DNA from: Arthrobacter sp. 31Y
GTDB lineage: Bacteria; Actinomycetota; Actinomycetes; Actinomycetales; Micrococcaceae
Reading direction: 5' to 3'
Length of the DNA: 64,000 nt
NCBI RefSeq assembly: GCF_000526335.1
Contig: NZ_JAFW01000001.1
Coordinates: 1,860,001 to 1,924,000, forward strand
The translations under genes and the position numbers were made by a program. The notes under the pieces were generated by a model. The model was not told the DNA's origin, searched no databases, and worked only from the letters and a program-made list of their open reading frames with translations. Of this stretch, positions 41,621 to 51,512 are shown in pieces (position 1 is the stretch's first letter; each line of letters begins with the position of its first letter).

Positions 41621-43432
41621 ATGAATACCTCTGAAAACATCCCGCTGGACGAGCAGTTCGTCATTGGCGTGGACTATGGCACTTTGTCCGGCCGCGCCGT
41701 GGTGGTGCGTGTCTCTGATGGCGCCGAGATCGGCAGCGGCGTGTTCGAATACCCGCATGCAGTGGTCTCGGATCGCCTTCCGGGCTCCGGCCAGCGTCTT
41801 CCCGCCGATTGGGCACTTCAGGTTCCCAATGACTACCGTGACGTCCTGCGCCATGCTGTCCCGGCCGCCGTCGCTGACGCCGGCATCAACCCGGTCAATG
41901 TGGTGGGCATCGCCACTGATTTCACCGCGTGCACCATGGTTCCGACGACGGCAGACGGCACGCCACTGAACGAGCTGGAACGCTTCGCGAACCGGCCGCA
42001 CGCATTCGTGAAGCTCTGGCGTCATCACGCCGCCCAGCCACAGGCGGACCGCATCAACCAGCTCGCCGAAGAACGCGGCGAGTCCTGGCTTCCCCGCTAC
42101 GGTGGCCTGATCTCCTCCGAATGGGAGTTCGCCAAGGGGCTGCAGCTCCTTGAAGAGGATCCGGAAGTTTACGGGGCCATGGATCACTGGGTGGAGGCAG
42201 CCGACTGGATCGTCTGGCAGCTCTGCGGCAGCTACGTCCGCAACGCCTGCACGGCTGGCTACAAAGGCATCTTTCAAGACGGAAAGTACCCGTCCGAGGA
42301 CTTCCTTGCAGCGCTCAATCCTGATTTCAAGGGCTTCGTGTCCCAAAAGCTGGAACACACTATCGGCCGCCTGGGCGACGCCGCGGGCTATCTCACCGAC
42401 GAAGCGGCGGCCTGGACCGGACTTCCGGCGGGCATCGCCGTGGCCGTGGGCAACGTGGACGCCCACGTCACCGCCCCGGCCGCGAACGCAGTGGAGCCCG
42501 GACAGCTCGTAGCGATCATGGGCACGTCCACGTGCCACGTCATGAACGGCGACGTCCTTCGTGAAGTCCCGGGCATGTGCGGCGTGGTGGACGGCGGGAT
42601 CGTGGACGGGCTGTGGGGTTACGAAGCAGGCCAGTCCGGAGTGGGCGACATCTTCGGTTGGTTCACTAAGAACGGCGTGCCGCCGGTGTACCACCAGGCC
42701 GCCACGGACAAGGGCCTGGGTATCCACGAATACCTGACCGAGCTCGCGGAGAAGCAGGCAATCGGCGAGCACGGCCTGATCGCCTTGGACTGGCACTCGG
42801 GCAACCGCTCGGTGCTGGTGGACCACGAACTTTCCGGCGTGGTGGTGGGTCAAACTCTGGCTACCAAGCCTGAGGATACGTACCGGGCGTTGCTGGAAGC
42901 CACGGCCTTCGGCACCCGCACCATTGTGGACGCCTTCCGTGATTCGGGTGTTCCGGTCAAGGAATTCATCGTCGCCGGCGGGCTCCTGAAGAACAAATTC
43001 CTGATGCAGGTCTACGCCGATATCACTGGCCTGCAGCTCTCCACCATCGGTTCCGAGCAGGGTCCTGCGCTGGGCTCGGCGATCCATGCAGCTGTCGCAG
43101 CCGGAAAGTACAAGGACATCCGCGAAGCCGCAGCCTCCATGGCAGCAGCTCCCGGCGCGGTCTACACCCCCATCCCCGAAAACGTGGCGGCCTACGAGGT
43201 CATCTTCCAGGAATACAAAACCCTGCACGACTACTTCGGCCGCGGCACCAACAACGTGATGCACCGCCTCAAAGCCATCCAGCGCGCCGCGATTCAGGGT
43301 TCAGGACAGCAGGGTTCAGAACAGCAAGGCTCAGAACAGCAAGGCTCAGAACAGCAAGGCTCAGAACAGCAAGGCTCAGAACAGCAGGTCTCGGCCACCC
43401 AGTCCGGCACCCTGGAAGGAGCCTCCGCATGA
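41621..43432 (+). CDS. araB: Ribulokinase with repetitive C-terminal tail
   Basis: 603 residues, FGGY family. It shows FVIGVDYGTLSGRAVVVRV, VVGIATDFTACTMVPTTADG, MGTSTCHVMNGD and FIVAGGLLKNKFLMQVYADI, all diagnostic of AraB. It phosphorylates L-ribulose. The enzyme proper ends near residue 558; the last 45 residues include six GS(E/G)QQ repeats from a 15-bp tandem repeat and are not part of the family fold. TGGAGA precedes the ATG. Its stop overlaps araD as ATGA. Confidence 0.95.
   Translation: MNTSENIPLDEQFVIGVDYGTLSGRAVVVRVSDGAEIGSGVFEYPHAVVSDRLPGSGQRLPADWALQVPNDYRDVLRHAVPAAVADAGINPVNVVGIATDFTACTMVPTTADGTPLNELERFANRPHAFVKLWRHHAAQPQADRINQLAEERGESWLPRYGGLISSEWEFAKGLQLLEEDPEVYGAMDHWVEAADWIVWQLCGSYVRNACTAGYKGIFQDGKYPSEDFLAALNPDFKGFVSQKLEHTIGRLGDAAGYLTDEAAAWTGLPAGIAVAVGNVDAHVTAPAANAVEPGQLVAIMGTSTCHVMNGDVLREVPGMCGVVDGGIVDGLWGYEAGQSGVGDIFGWFTKNGVPPVYHQAATDKGLGIHEYLTELAEKQAIGEHGLIALDWHSGNRSVLVDHELSGVVVGQTLATKPEDTYRALLEATAFGTRTIVDAFRDSGVPVKEFIVAGGLLKNKFLMQVYADITGLQLSTIGSEQGPALGSAIHAAVAAGKYKDIREAAASMAAAPGAVYTPIPENVAAYEVIFQEYKTLHDYFGRGTNNVMHRLKAIQRAAIQGSGQQGSEQQGSEQQGSEQQGSEQQGSEQQVSATQSGTLEGASA
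43298..43387 (+). repeat. Six tandem 15-bp repeats in the 3' end of araB
   Basis: Unit GGCTCAGAACAGCAA, six copies head to tail, with units 3 to 5 identical. Each encodes GSEQQ (GSGQQ in the first). The unit length is a multiple of three, so copy-number change would not break the frame or the araB/araD overlap. Confidence 0.95.
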
Positions 43433-44136
43433 ACGCCCTTCTGGAAACCATCGCGCGGGTCCGCAAGGAAGTCTGCGAGCTGCACGCCGAGCTGACCCGC
43501 TACGAGCTGGTGGTGTGGACCGCGGGCAACGTCTCGGGCCGGATCCCCGGGCACGATCTCATGGTCATCAAACCTTCGGGCGTCTCCTACGACGAGCTCA
43601 CACCGGAGCTCATGGTGGTCACTGATCTTTATGGCACACCTGTGCGGGGGATGAACACCGGCAGTGCAGGCACCGTAGATTGGGGCAACCCGGATCTCTC
43701 CCCCTCCTCGGACACGGCAGCGCACGCGTACGTTTACCGGCACATGCCCGAGGTAGGCGGCGTGGTCCACACGCACTCCACGTATGCCACGGCATGGGCC
43801 GCACGCGGCGAGGAAATACCCTGCGTACTGACCATGATGGGCGACGAATTCGGCGGATCCATTCCCGTGGGACCGTTCGCGCTGATCGGCGACGACTCCA
43901 TCGGCCAGGGCATCGTGGAGACGCTCAGGAACTCCAACTCCCCCGCGGTCCTCATGCAGAACCACGGCCCCTTCACTATCGGCAAGGACGCTCGCAGCGC
44001 AGTCAAAGCCGCAGTGATGTGTGAGGAAGTTGCCAGGACGGTCCACATTTCCCGCCAGCTGGGACAGCCGCTGCCCATCGACCAGGCGAAGATCGACTCC
44101 CTCTATCACCGCTACCAGAACGTATACGGCCGCTAA
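43429..44136 (+). CDS. araD: L-ribulose-5-phosphate 4-epimerase
   Basis: 235 residues of the class II aldolase/adducin family. Visible are NVSGRIPGHDLMVIKPSGVSYDEL (phosphate site), the zinc histidines in VVHTHSTYATAWAARGEEIPC and the downstream NHGPFTIGKDARSAVKAAV. It converts L-ribulose 5-phosphate to D-xylulose 5-phosphate, joining arabinose to the xylose route. It starts inside the araB stop (ATGA). Confidence 0.95.
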   Translation: MNALLETIARVRKEVCELHAELTRYELVVWTAGNVSGRIPGHDLMVIKPSGVSYDELTPELMVVTDLYGTPVRGMNTGSAGTVDWGNPDLSPSSDTAAHAYVYRHMPEVGGVVHTHSTYATAWAARGEEIPCVLTMMGDEFGGSIPVGPFALIGDDSIGQGIVETLRNSNSPAVLMQNHGPFTIGKDARSAVKAAVMCEEVARTVHISRQLGQPLPIDQAKIDSLYHRYQNVYGR

Positions 44137-44229
44137 CGCGGTCAGTCCAGCCGTTTCTCCGGACAACATCGCCGCCAGCGCGGACAACCAGAAGCCACTC
44201 GAAACTCAAAGCACCCCAGGAGCCACGAA

Positions 44230-45765
44230 ATGCCCAGCGCCACCAACACTTCCGCAAATAATACTTCCCTGGGTCAGTACGAGGTCTGGTTCCTCACCGG
44301 CAGCCAGCACCTCTACGGGGAGGACGTCCTCAAGCAGGTCGCAGCGCAGTCACAGGAGATCGCCAACGCCCTGAACGCCAACAGCGACGTCCCGGTCAAG
44401 CTCGTCTGGAAGCCGGTGCTCACCGATTCCGACGCCATCCGCCGCACCGCACTGGAAGCCAACGCCGATGATTCCGTGATCGGCGTGACCGCGTGGATGC
44501 ACACGTTCAGCCCCGCCAAGATGTGGATCCAAGGCCTGGACCTGCTCCGCAAACCGCTGCTGCATCTCCACACCCAGGCCAACCGGGACCTGCCGTGGGC
44601 TGACATCGACTTCGACTTCATGAACCTCAACCAGGCAGCCCACGGCGACCGCGAATTCGGGTACATCCAGTCGCGCCTCGGCGTGCCGCGGAAGACCGTC
44701 GTCGGGCATGTGAGCAACCCCGAGGTGGCCCGTCAGGTTGGTGCGTGGCAGCGCGCCTCGGCCGGTTGGGCCGCCGTCCGCACACTGAAACTGACGCGCT
44801 TCGGCGACAACATGCGCAACGTCGCCGTCACTGAAGGCGACAAGACCGAAGCCGAGCTTCGCTTCGGCGTCTCGGTGAACACGTGGTCCGTCAACGAACT
44901 CACCGAGGCTGTCCATGGGGCCGCGGAGTCCGACGTCGACGCCTTGGTTGCCGAGTACGAGCGCCTTTACGAGGTGGCCGAGGAGCTGAAAGCAGGCGGT
45001 GCCCGCCACGAATCATTGCGGTACAGTGCCAAGATCGAACTAGGACTGCGCAGCTTCCTGGAAGCCAACGGTTCCGCGGCCTTCACCACCTCCTTCGAGG
45101 ATTTGGGCGCCCTGCGCCAGCTGCCGGGCATGGCAGTCCAGCGCCTCATGGCCGACGGCTACGGCTTCGGTGCCGAGGGCGACTGGAAGACCGCCATCCT
45201 GGTCCGTGCCGCCAAAGTCATGGGCGGGGACCTGCCCGGCGGTGCCTCGCTCATGGAGGACTACACCTACCACCTGGAACCCGGCAGCGAAAAGATCCTG
45301 GGCGCACACATGCTCGAAGTCTGCCCCTCGCTGACCGCCACAAAGCCGCGCGTGGAGATCCACCCGCTGGGCATTGGCGGCAAGGAAGACCCCGTCCGCA
45401 TGGTCTTCGACACCGACGCCGGCCCCGGCATCGTCGTCGCGCTGTCCGATATGCGCGACCGCTTCCGCTTGGTCGCGAACGTGGTGGACGTCGTCGACCT
45501 CGACCAGCCGCTCCCCAACCTGCCCGTGGCCCGCGCGCTCTGGGAGCCGAAGCCCAACTTCGCCACCTCCGCCGCCGCGTGGCTCACCGCCGGCGCCGCA
45601 CACCACACGGTATTGTCCACGCAGGTGGGTCTGGACGTGTTCGAGGACTTCGCCGACATCGCCAAAACCGAACTTCTCACCATCGATGAGGACACCACCA
45701 TCAAACAGTTCAAAAAGGAACTCAACTGGAACGCCGCCTACTACAAGCTGGCCGGCGGCCTGTGA
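44230..45765 (+). CDS. araA: L-arabinose isomerase
   Basis: 511 residues, the normal length. Hallmarks are [20 protein letters not shown] near the N-terminus, [39 protein letters not shown] and [26 protein letters not shown]. It converts L-arabinose to L-ribulose with Mn2+. GGAG lies eight bases before the ATG. It overlaps the following epimerase gene at GTGA. Confidence 0.96.
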   Translation: MPSATNTSANNTSLGQYEVWFLTGSQHLYGEDVLKQVAAQSQEIANALNANSDVPVKLVWKPVLTDSDAIRRTALEANADDSVIGVTAWMHTFSPAKMWIQGLDLLRKPLLHLHTQANRDLPWADIDFDFMNLNQAAHGDREFGYIQSRLGVPRKTVVGHVSNPEVARQVGAWQRASAGWAAVRTLKLTRFGDNMRNVAVTEGDKTEAELRFGVSVNTWSVNELTEAVHGAAESDVDALVAEYERLYEVAEELKAGGARHESLRYSAKIELGLRSFLEANGSAAFTTSFEDLGALRQLPGMAVQRLMADGYGFGAEGDWKTAILVRAAKVMGGDLPGGASLMEDYTYHLEPGSEKILGAHMLEVCPSLTATKPRVEIHPLGIGGKEDPVRMVFDTDAGPGIVVALSDMRDRFRLVANVVDVVDLDQPLPNLPVARALWEPKPNFATSAAAWLTAGAAHHTVLSTQVGLDVFEDFADIAKTELLTIDEDTTIKQFKKELNWNAAYYKLAGGL

Positions 45766-46673
45766 GCACTGAATTTACGCTGATCGCGGGCGGTTACACG
45801 GCAGTCGTGACCGCCCGTGCGGCGGCGCTGCGCGTTCTGCAGTTTGAGGGCCGGGACCTCGTTGTCCCGTTTCCGGAGGGCGGTCCGATCCCGGACTACC
45901 GCGGCATCATCGCGGCGCCCTGGCCCAACAGGATCGCCGACGGCAAATACACGTTCGACGGCGTCGAGCACCAGTTGCCTGTCAACGAACCTGAGCGGGC
46001 CACGGCCTTGCACGGGCTCGCCTTCCCACTGGATTGGACCCTCAAAGAGTCCGACGCCGGGTCGCTGACCTTGACGTGCACTGCGGGTCCCACAGCGGGA
46101 TACCCGTTTGTGCTGGAGCTTTCGGCACGGTTCAGATTGGACGACTCCGGGCTTCTCACGTCTGTCACAGCCCGGAACGTGGCCGACGTCGCTGCTCCCT
46201 ACGGCGTCTGCCCGCACCCGTACCTCGTGGCCGGATCGTCTCCGCTGGATGAGTGGATCCTTGAGTTCGCAGCTGACTCGTTCCTTGAGGTCACGCCTGA
46301 CAGGTTGCTGCCCATTGCCACCGCACCGACGGAAGGCCACGCCTTCGACTTCCGTTCCCCGCGCGCCATCGGCAGCACCGAGATCGACCACGCCTTTACA
46401 GGAATAACGTTCGACGACGGTCTGGCGCGGCTTTCCGTGCGCGACCCGGCGGGCACCGGCGTCGGAGGCTCCGGCGTCGGGATGTCCTGGGACGAAAGCT
46501 GCCCGTGGCTTCAGATCCATACGGCTGACAAGCCGGCGCCGATTCCAGGCCGCATCGGCCTTGCCGTGGAGCCCATGACCTGTCCGCCGGATGCCTTCAA
46601 CAGCGGCACGGACCTCATCCGTTTGGAACCCGGGGCAGAGCACACGGCGTCCTGGAGCATCTACGCCCTCTAG
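45762..46673 (+). CDS. Aldose 1-epimerase (mutarotase)
   Basis: 303 residues, galactose mutarotase-like beta-sandwich. It shows [28 protein letters not shown], the catalytic His in ALHGLAF, and the downstream GVCPHPYL with the second His. It should interconvert the anomers of L-arabinose or other sugars before isomerisation. The GTG start overlaps araA as GTGA, making the operon araB-araD-araA-mutarotase. A perfect palindrome follows the stop. Confidence 0.9.
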   Translation: MSTEFTLIAGGYTAVVTARAAALRVLQFEGRDLVVPFPEGGPIPDYRGIIAAPWPNRIADGKYTFDGVEHQLPVNEPERATALHGLAFPLDWTLKESDAGSLTLTCTAGPTAGYPFVLELSARFRLDDSGLLTSVTARNVADVAAPYGVCPHPYLVAGSSPLDEWILEFAADSFLEVTPDRLLPIATAPTEGHAFDFRSPRAIGSTEIDHAFTGITFDDGLARLSVRDPAGTGVGGSGVGMSWDESCPWLQIHTADKPAPIPGRIGLAVEPMTCPPDAFNSGTDLIRLEPGAEHTASWSIYAL

Positions 46674-46675
46674 CT

Positions 46676-46743
46676 ACCCAACTGAGTAACAGCACATGTC
46701 GCTATGGGCGTCCATTGGGACATGTGCTGTTACTCAGTTGGGT
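46676..46743. repeat. Intergenic palindrome, family 1, copy 2 (terminator-like)
   Basis: Two perfect 25-base arms starting ACCCAACTGAGTAACAGCAC, separated by 18 bases. It lies between the converging arabinose operon and the rhamnose regulator gene and probably terminates both. It is the best-preserved copy of the family also found at 41405 and 59633. Confidence 0.9.
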
Positions 46744-46753
46744 GCGCGGGGAC

Positions 46754-47770
46754 TTAACTGCCAGCGCCCGCAGTGCTTTGGCGGACCACCAGCTCGGGAG
46801 TGAACACCACAGACCGGTGCTTGGTTCCGCCGCTCTCCTGCTCCTCCGCGAGCAACTCGATCGCGGTCCGGCCCAGCGCCTCAGTGGGCTGGCGGATGGA
46901 AGACAAGGGGACCACTGCGGAAATGGCGAAATCGATGTCGTCGTAGCCAATGAGCGCGATGTCCTCCGGAATCCGGACGGTCCGCAGCATGGTCAAGGAT
47001 TGCATGACGCCGAGCGCCAGGAGATCGTTGGAGCAGAAAACCGCCTCCGGCCGCTCTTCCGGCGAGCGTTCCACCAGCTTGTTGCCCACCTGACGTCCGG
47101 CGAGGACTGTCTGCCCGGCGGAGTCGAGCACCTCAATGCTGGCTCCGGCCACCTCACCCACGGCACGTTGTGCGCCCTTGAGTCGGCTGGCCACCTGGCG
47201 GATGGCGGCTGTACCAACAAAGGCCAGACGACGGCGGCCCAGGTCCAGCAGGTGTTTGGCGGCCAGATACCCGCCTTCCTGGTCATCCACGGAGACTGAG
47301 CTGCAGCGATCGGTGTCCGCGAGTTCGTCCACCAGAACAGTGGGCACGCCGCGTTCGCGGAGGGTATCGATCCGCTCCCCCACATCACCAACGGGCGAGA
47401 TCAGCAGGCCTTGGACACGTTGCTCTTGGAACAGGTCCATATAGTGGGCTTCCCGAGAGGCGTCTTGGCCGCTATCCCCAACCAGCACCACGCTTCCCAG
47501 GGCCGTGGCCGCATCTTCCGCCGCGCGAGCCACGGAGGAGAAGAAGGGGTTTCCAACGTCCAGCACAATCAGGCCGATAGTCCTGCTCTGCCCGGCGCGG
47601 AGCTGGCGGGCGGCGTCGTTGCGGACAAAGCCGAGCTCAGCGATGGATTTCAGGACGCGTTCCTTGGTCCTCTGCGAAACCCTGTCCGGATAGTTCAGCA
47701 CATTGGAAACAGTTCCCACTGCTACCTGGGCGTGAGTGGCAACGTCTTTGATGCTGGCTGTCTGGGACAT
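46754..47770 (-). CDS. LacI-family regulator, probable rhamnose repressor
   Basis: 338 residues. HTH SIKDVATHAQVAVGTVSNVLNYPDRVSQRTKERVLK; sugar-binding domain to the C-terminus ending FTPELVVRQSTAG. It is divergent from rhaM-rhaI-rhaD-rhaB, and LacI-type operator words flank the intervening promoter, so it most likely responds to rhamnose or rhamnulose. I start at MSQTAS (47770); the frame runs 17 codons further, into the promoter. Confidence 0.88.
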   Translation of the reverse strand: MSQTASIKDVATHAQVAVGTVSNVLNYPDRVSQRTKERVLKSIAELGFVRNDAARQLRAGQSRTIGLIVLDVGNPFFSSVARAAEDAATALGSVVLVGDSGQDASREAHYMDLFQEQRVQGLLISPVGDVGERIDTLRERGVPTVLVDELADTDRCSSVSVDDQEGGYLAAKHLLDLGRRRLAFVGTAAIRQVASRLKGAQRAVGEVAGASIEVLDSAGQTVLAGRQVGNKLVERSPEERPEAVFCSNDLLALGVMQSLTMLRTVRIPEDIALIGYDDIDFAISAVVPLSSIRQPTEALGRTAIELLAEEQESGGTKHRSVVFTPELVVRQSTAGAGS

Positions 47771-47814
47771 GCTTTCCGATCTCCGCTGGCTGACGTCAAT
47801 GTGTTGGAAACGTC

Positions 47815-47871
47815 TTGACACCCTCCCGTTTACGAGGGTAATTTGAATCGTAACAAATGAAACGATTCAAA
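47815..47871 (+). promoter_or_regulatory. Rhamnose operon promoter and operator
   Basis: TTGACA (47815-47820) and TAATTT (47839-47844) are spaced 18 bases. Immediately downstream TTTGAATCGT (47842-47851) and ACGATTCAAA (47862-47871) form a perfect 10-bp inverted repeat; each half also contains a CG-centred TGAA.CG.TTCA-like LacI core. A further GGAAACGTC word at 47806-47814 lies toward the regulator gene. Confidence 0.7.
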
Positions 47872-47896
47872 GACGAGTAACCCTGGAGATCTGCAC

Positions 47897-48301
47897 ATGA
47901 GGGTTTGTTTCCGCTCTTCAGTCCAGCCGGAACTGATGGCCGAGTACAAGCAGCGCCACGCCGCCGTATGGCCGGAGATGCTGTCCGCACTGAAAAACGC
48001 AGGGTGGAACAACTACTCCCTGTTCCTCGCCCCGGATGGCCAGCTGATCGGCTACCTGGAATGCGAAGACTACGCAGAAGCGCAGGCCCGCATGGCAGTC
48101 ACTGAGGTCAACGCCCGCTGGCAGGCCGAGATGGCAACCTTGTTCGCCAACAGTGACCTCCCTCCAGACCAAGGCTTTGAAATCGTCGAGGAAGTTTTCA
48201 ACCTTGAGGATCAGCTCGCCGCCGCGGGCGTCACGGATGCCTCCCACTCCACTCATAACAGCAACCACGCCGCCCACGAATACCAAAAGGAACAAGCATG
48301 A
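47897..48301 (+). CDS. rhaM: L-rhamnose mutarotase
   Basis: 134 residues; RhaM proper is about 104, and the rest is a His/Asn-rich tail. The family signature is clear: RVCFRSSVQPELMAEYKQRHAAVWPEML with the catalytic His, WNNYSLFLAPDGQLIGYLE and MAVTEVNARWQAEM. It interconverts the anomers of L-rhamnose. CTGGAGA precedes the ATG. Its end overlaps rhaI as ATGA. Confidence 0.93.
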   Translation: MRVCFRSSVQPELMAEYKQRHAAVWPEMLSALKNAGWNNYSLFLAPDGQLIGYLECEDYAEAQARMAVTEVNARWQAEMATLFANSDLPPDQGFEIVEEVFNLEDQLAAAGVTDASHSTHNSNHAAHEYQKEQA

Positions 48302-49464
48302 ACACCACAGAATCGGCCCTTGGCCGTCTAGGGGAACTGGCCATTGAAGTGCCGTCCTGGGCCTACGGAAATTCCGGGACCCGGTTCAAGGTCTTCGGCA
48401 CCCCGGGTACTCCGCGCACCGTCCAGGAAAAGATCGCCGACGCCGCGAAGGTTCACGAGCTCACGGGGCTGGCACCTACTGTGGCATTGCATATCCCATG
48501 GGACAAGGTGGATGACTACGCTGCGCTGCGCGAATACGCCGCGGATCTGGGTGTTGGGCTGGGCACCATCAACTCCAACACTTTCCAGGATGACGAGTAC
48601 AAGTTCGGCTCCCTGACCTCGTCCAACGAGTCGGTGCGCCGCCGCGCCATCGATCACCACTTGGAATGCATCGAGATTATGCACGCCACGGGTTCCAAGG
48701 ATCTGAAGATCTGGCTTGCCGATGGCACCAACTACCCGGGCCAGGACGATATCCGCGGCCGCCAGGACCGCCTGGCGGAGTCCCTTCAGGAGATCTACGC
48801 GGGTCTCGGTGACGAGCAGCGCCTGGTTCTGGAGTACAAGTTCTTCGAGCCGGCTTTTTATCACACCGATGTTCCGGACTGGGGTACCTCCTACGCGCAG
48901 ACCCTTGCCCTGGGCGAGAAGGCTTTCGTTTGCCTCGATACCGGCCACCACGCCCCGGGTACCAACATCGAGTTCATCGTCATGCAGCTCCTGCGCCTCG
49001 GCAAGCTGGGTTCCTTCGACTTCAATTCCCGTTTCTACGCCGATGATGACCTGATTGTTGGCGCGGCTGATCCGTTCCAACTGTTCCGCATCATGCACGA
49101 GGTCATCCGCGGCGGCGGTTTCGGCAAAGACTCAGGTGTCGCGCTGATGCTGGACCAGTGCCACAACCTCGAAGAGAAGATCCCGGGCCAGATCCGCTCT
49201 GTGCTCAATGTCCAGGAAATGACTGCCCGCGCCCTGCTCATTGACACTGCGGCGCTTTCCGAAGCCCAGCGTTCCGGGGATGTCCTGGCTGCCAACGGCA
49301 TCTTCAACGATGCTTTCTACACCGATGTCCGCCCGGTCCTGGCCGAGTGGCGCGAATCCCGTGGCCTGCCCGCCGATCCGATGGCTGCGTACAAGGCCAG
49401 CGGTTACCAGAAGAAGATCAACGAGGACCGCGCAGGCGGCCAGCAAGCCGGATGGGGCGCGTAA
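48298..49464 (+). CDS. rhaI: L-rhamnose isomerase (RhaI type)
   Basis: 388 residues. Xylose-isomerase-like TIM barrel with EVPSWAYGNSGTRFKVFGTPGTPR, the RhaI-specific start, KIWLADGTNYPGQDD, VLEYKFFEPAFYHTDVPDWG, and CLDTGHHAPGTNIEFIV metal ligands. It converts L-rhamnose to L-rhamnulose. This is the RhaI class found in actinobacteria and Pseudomonas, unrelated to E. coli RhaA. The gene is coupled to rhaM and lies three bases before rhaD. Confidence 0.94.
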   Translation: MNTTESALGRLGELAIEVPSWAYGNSGTRFKVFGTPGTPRTVQEKIADAAKVHELTGLAPTVALHIPWDKVDDYAALREYAADLGVGLGTINSNTFQDDEYKFGSLTSSNESVRRRAIDHHLECIEIMHATGSKDLKIWLADGTNYPGQDDIRGRQDRLAESLQEIYAGLGDEQRLVLEYKFFEPAFYHTDVPDWGTSYAQTLALGEKAFVCLDTGHHAPGTNIEFIVMQLLRLGKLGSFDFNSRFYADDDLIVGAADPFQLFRIMHEVIRGGGFGKDSGVALMLDQCHNLEEKIPGQIRSVLNVQEMTARALLIDTAALSEAQRSGDVLAANGIFNDAFYTDVRPVLAEWRESRGLPADPMAAYKASGYQKKINEDRAGGQQAGWGA

Positions 49465-49467
49465 AAG

Positions 49468-51504
49468 ATGACCAGCAAGACTGTTGAAGAGCTGATTTCC
49501 CGTTCCAACCGCCTCGGTGCGGACAAGCGGAACACCAACTTCGCCGGCGGCAACACCTCCGCCAAAGGCACCGAGAAGGATCCTGTCACTGGCCAGGACG
49601 TTGAACTCCTGTGGGTCAAGGGCTCCGGCGGCGACCTCGGCACACTGAAAGCTGAGAACCTCGCTGTCCTCCGGCTGGACCGGCTGCAGGCACTCAAGGA
49701 TGTTTACCCCGGCGTCGAGCGTGAAGACGAAATGGTGGCCGCGTTCGATTATTGCCTGCACGGCAAGGGCGGCGCCGCGCCGTCGATCGACACCGCCATG
49801 CACGGCCTGGTGGATGCAGCTCACGTTGACCACCTGCACCCGGACTCGGGCATCGCGATTGCCACCGCGGTGGACGGCGAGGCACTGACCTCCAAGGTCT
49901 TCGGCGACAAGGTGGTGTGGGTTCCGTGGCGCCGCCCCGGTTTCCAGCTCGGTTTGGACATCGCTGCGATCAAGGAAGCCAACCCGCAGGCCATCGGCAC
50001 TATCCTGGGCGGCCACGGCATCACCGCCTGGGGCGCCACCAGCGAAGAGGCAGAGGCCAACTCGCTGTGGATCATTGACCAGGCCGAGAACTACATCAAG
50101 GACAACGGCAAGGCCGAGCCTTTCGGCGCCCAGCTCCCCGGTTACGGCGCCCTCCCGGAGGCTGAGCGCAGGGCCAAGGCAGCCGCCCTCGCTCCGGTGA
50201 TCCGCGGCCTGGCTTCCACGGACAAGCCGCAGCTGGGGCACTTCAGTGATGACGCCGTCGTGCTTGAATTCCTTGCCGCCGAAGAGCACCCGCGCCTCGG
50301 CTCGCTGGGCACCTCGTGCCCGGACCATTTCCTGCGCACCAAGGTCAAGCCCCTGGTCCTGGACTTGCCGGCCGACGCCACCATCGAGGAGTCAACCAAC
50401 CGGCTCAAGGAACTGCACGCCGCATACCGCGAGGATTACCAGGCGTACTACGACCGCCACGCCGACGCCGATAGCCCGGCATTGCGCGGCGCGGACCCGG
50501 CCATCGTGCTGGTTCCCGGCGTGGGCATGTTCTCCTTCGGCAAGGACAAGCAGACCGCCCGCGTGGCCGGCGAGTTCTACACCAACGCCATCAACGTGAT
50601 GCGCGGCGCCGAGGCCATCTCCACCTACGCCCCGATCGAGGAATCCGAGAAATTCCGCATCGAATACTGGGCGCTGGAAGAAGCCAAGCTCGCCCGGATG
50701 CCCAAGCCCAAGTCCCACGCCACCCGCATCGCACTGGTGACCGGAGCGGCGTCGGGCATTGGCAAGGCGATCGCCACCCGTTTGGCGTCCGACGGCGCGT
50801 GCGTGGTGATTGCCGACCTGAACCTTGAGAACGCACAGAAGGTCGCCGAGGAACTGGGCGGTTCCGACGTCGCCATCGGCGTCCAGGCTGACGTGACCGA
50901 CGAAGCCCAGATCGCCGCTGCCATCCAGGAAGCCGTGCTCGCGTTCGGTGGCCTGGACCTGGTAGTCAACAACGCCGGACTGTCCATCTCCAAGCCGCTG
51001 CTGGAAACCACCGAGAAGGACTGGGACCTGCAGCACAACGTCATGGCCAAGGGCTCGTTCCTGGTGTCCAAGGCCGCTGCCAAGGTGATGATCGATCAGG
51101 GCCTGGGTGGAGACATCATCTACATCTCCTCCAAGAACTCCGTGTTCGCCGGCCCGAACAACATCGCCTACTCGGCCACCAAGGCCGACCAGGCGCATCA
51201 GGTCCGCCTGCTCGCCGCTGAACTGGGCGAGTACGGTGTCCGCGTCAACGGCATCAACCCCGACGGCGTGGTCCGCGGCTCAGGCATCTTCGCCGGGGGC
51301 TGGGGCGCCAAGCGCGCAGCGGTGTACGGCGTGGACGAGCAGGAACTGGGCAAGTACTACGCCCAGCGCACACTCCTCAAGCGCGAAGTCCTCCCGGAAC
51401 ACGTGGCCAACGCCGCCGCCGTGCTCACCAGCAACGAGCTCTCGCACACCACCGGCCTCCACATCCCCGTGGACGCCGGCGTGGCAGCAGCCTTCCTCCG
51501 CTAG
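49468..51504 (+). CDS. rhaD: Bifunctional rhamnulose-1-phosphate aldolase/lactaldehyde dehydrogenase
   Basis: 678 residues, two domains. Residues 1-400 form a class II aldolase with zinc histidines in VDHLHPDSGIAIATA; residues 415-678 form a short-chain dehydrogenase with ALVTGAASGIGKAIATRLAS, NNAGLSISKPL and the YSATKADQAHQ active site. The fused enzyme cleaves rhamnulose 1-phosphate to DHAP and L-lactaldehyde and oxidises the latter, as in the RhaEW/RhaD fusions of other bacteria. It lies between rhaI and rhaB. Confidence 0.93.
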   Translation: MTSKTVEELISRSNRLGADKRNTNFAGGNTSAKGTEKDPVTGQDVELLWVKGSGGDLGTLKAENLAVLRLDRLQALKDVYPGVEREDEMVAAFDYCLHGKGGAAPSIDTAMHGLVDAAHVDHLHPDSGIAIATAVDGEALTSKVFGDKVVWVPWRRPGFQLGLDIAAIKEANPQAIGTILGGHGITAWGATSEEAEANSLWIIDQAENYIKDNGKAEPFGAQLPGYGALPEAERRAKAAALAPVIRGLASTDKPQLGHFSDDAVVLEFLAAEEHPRLGSLGTSCPDHFLRTKVKPLVLDLPADATIEESTNRLKELHAAYREDYQAYYDRHADADSPALRGADPAIVLVPGVGMFSFGKDKQTARVAGEFYTNAINVMRGAEAISTYAPIEESEKFRIEYWALEEAKLARMPKPKSHATRIALVTGAASGIGKAIATRLASDGACVVIADLNLENAQKVAEELGGSDVAIGVQADVTDEAQIAAAIQEAVLAFGGLDLVVNNAGLSISKPLLETTEKDWDLQHNVMAKGSFLVSKAAAKVMIDQGLGGDIIYISSKNSVFAGPNNIAYSATKADQAHQVRLLAAELGEYGVRVNGINPDGVVRGSGIFAGGWGAKRAAVYGVDEQELGKYYAQRTLLKREVLPEHVANAAAVLTSNELSHTTGLHIPVDAGVAAAFLR

Positions 51505-51512
51505 GACCGACA

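Noticed and set aside
41564..43264. 566-codon open frame antisense to araB
   Set aside because: A shadow of a GC-rich gene; araB on the plus strand has all family motifs, and the antisense product resembles nothing.
43298..43387. CRISPR-like array
   Set aside because: Head-to-tail 15-bp units without spacers, in frame inside araB; a simple tandem repeat.
49132..50328. 398-codon open frame antisense to rhaI/rhaD
   Set aside because: Spans the junction of two clear plus-strand genes and has no recognisable domain.
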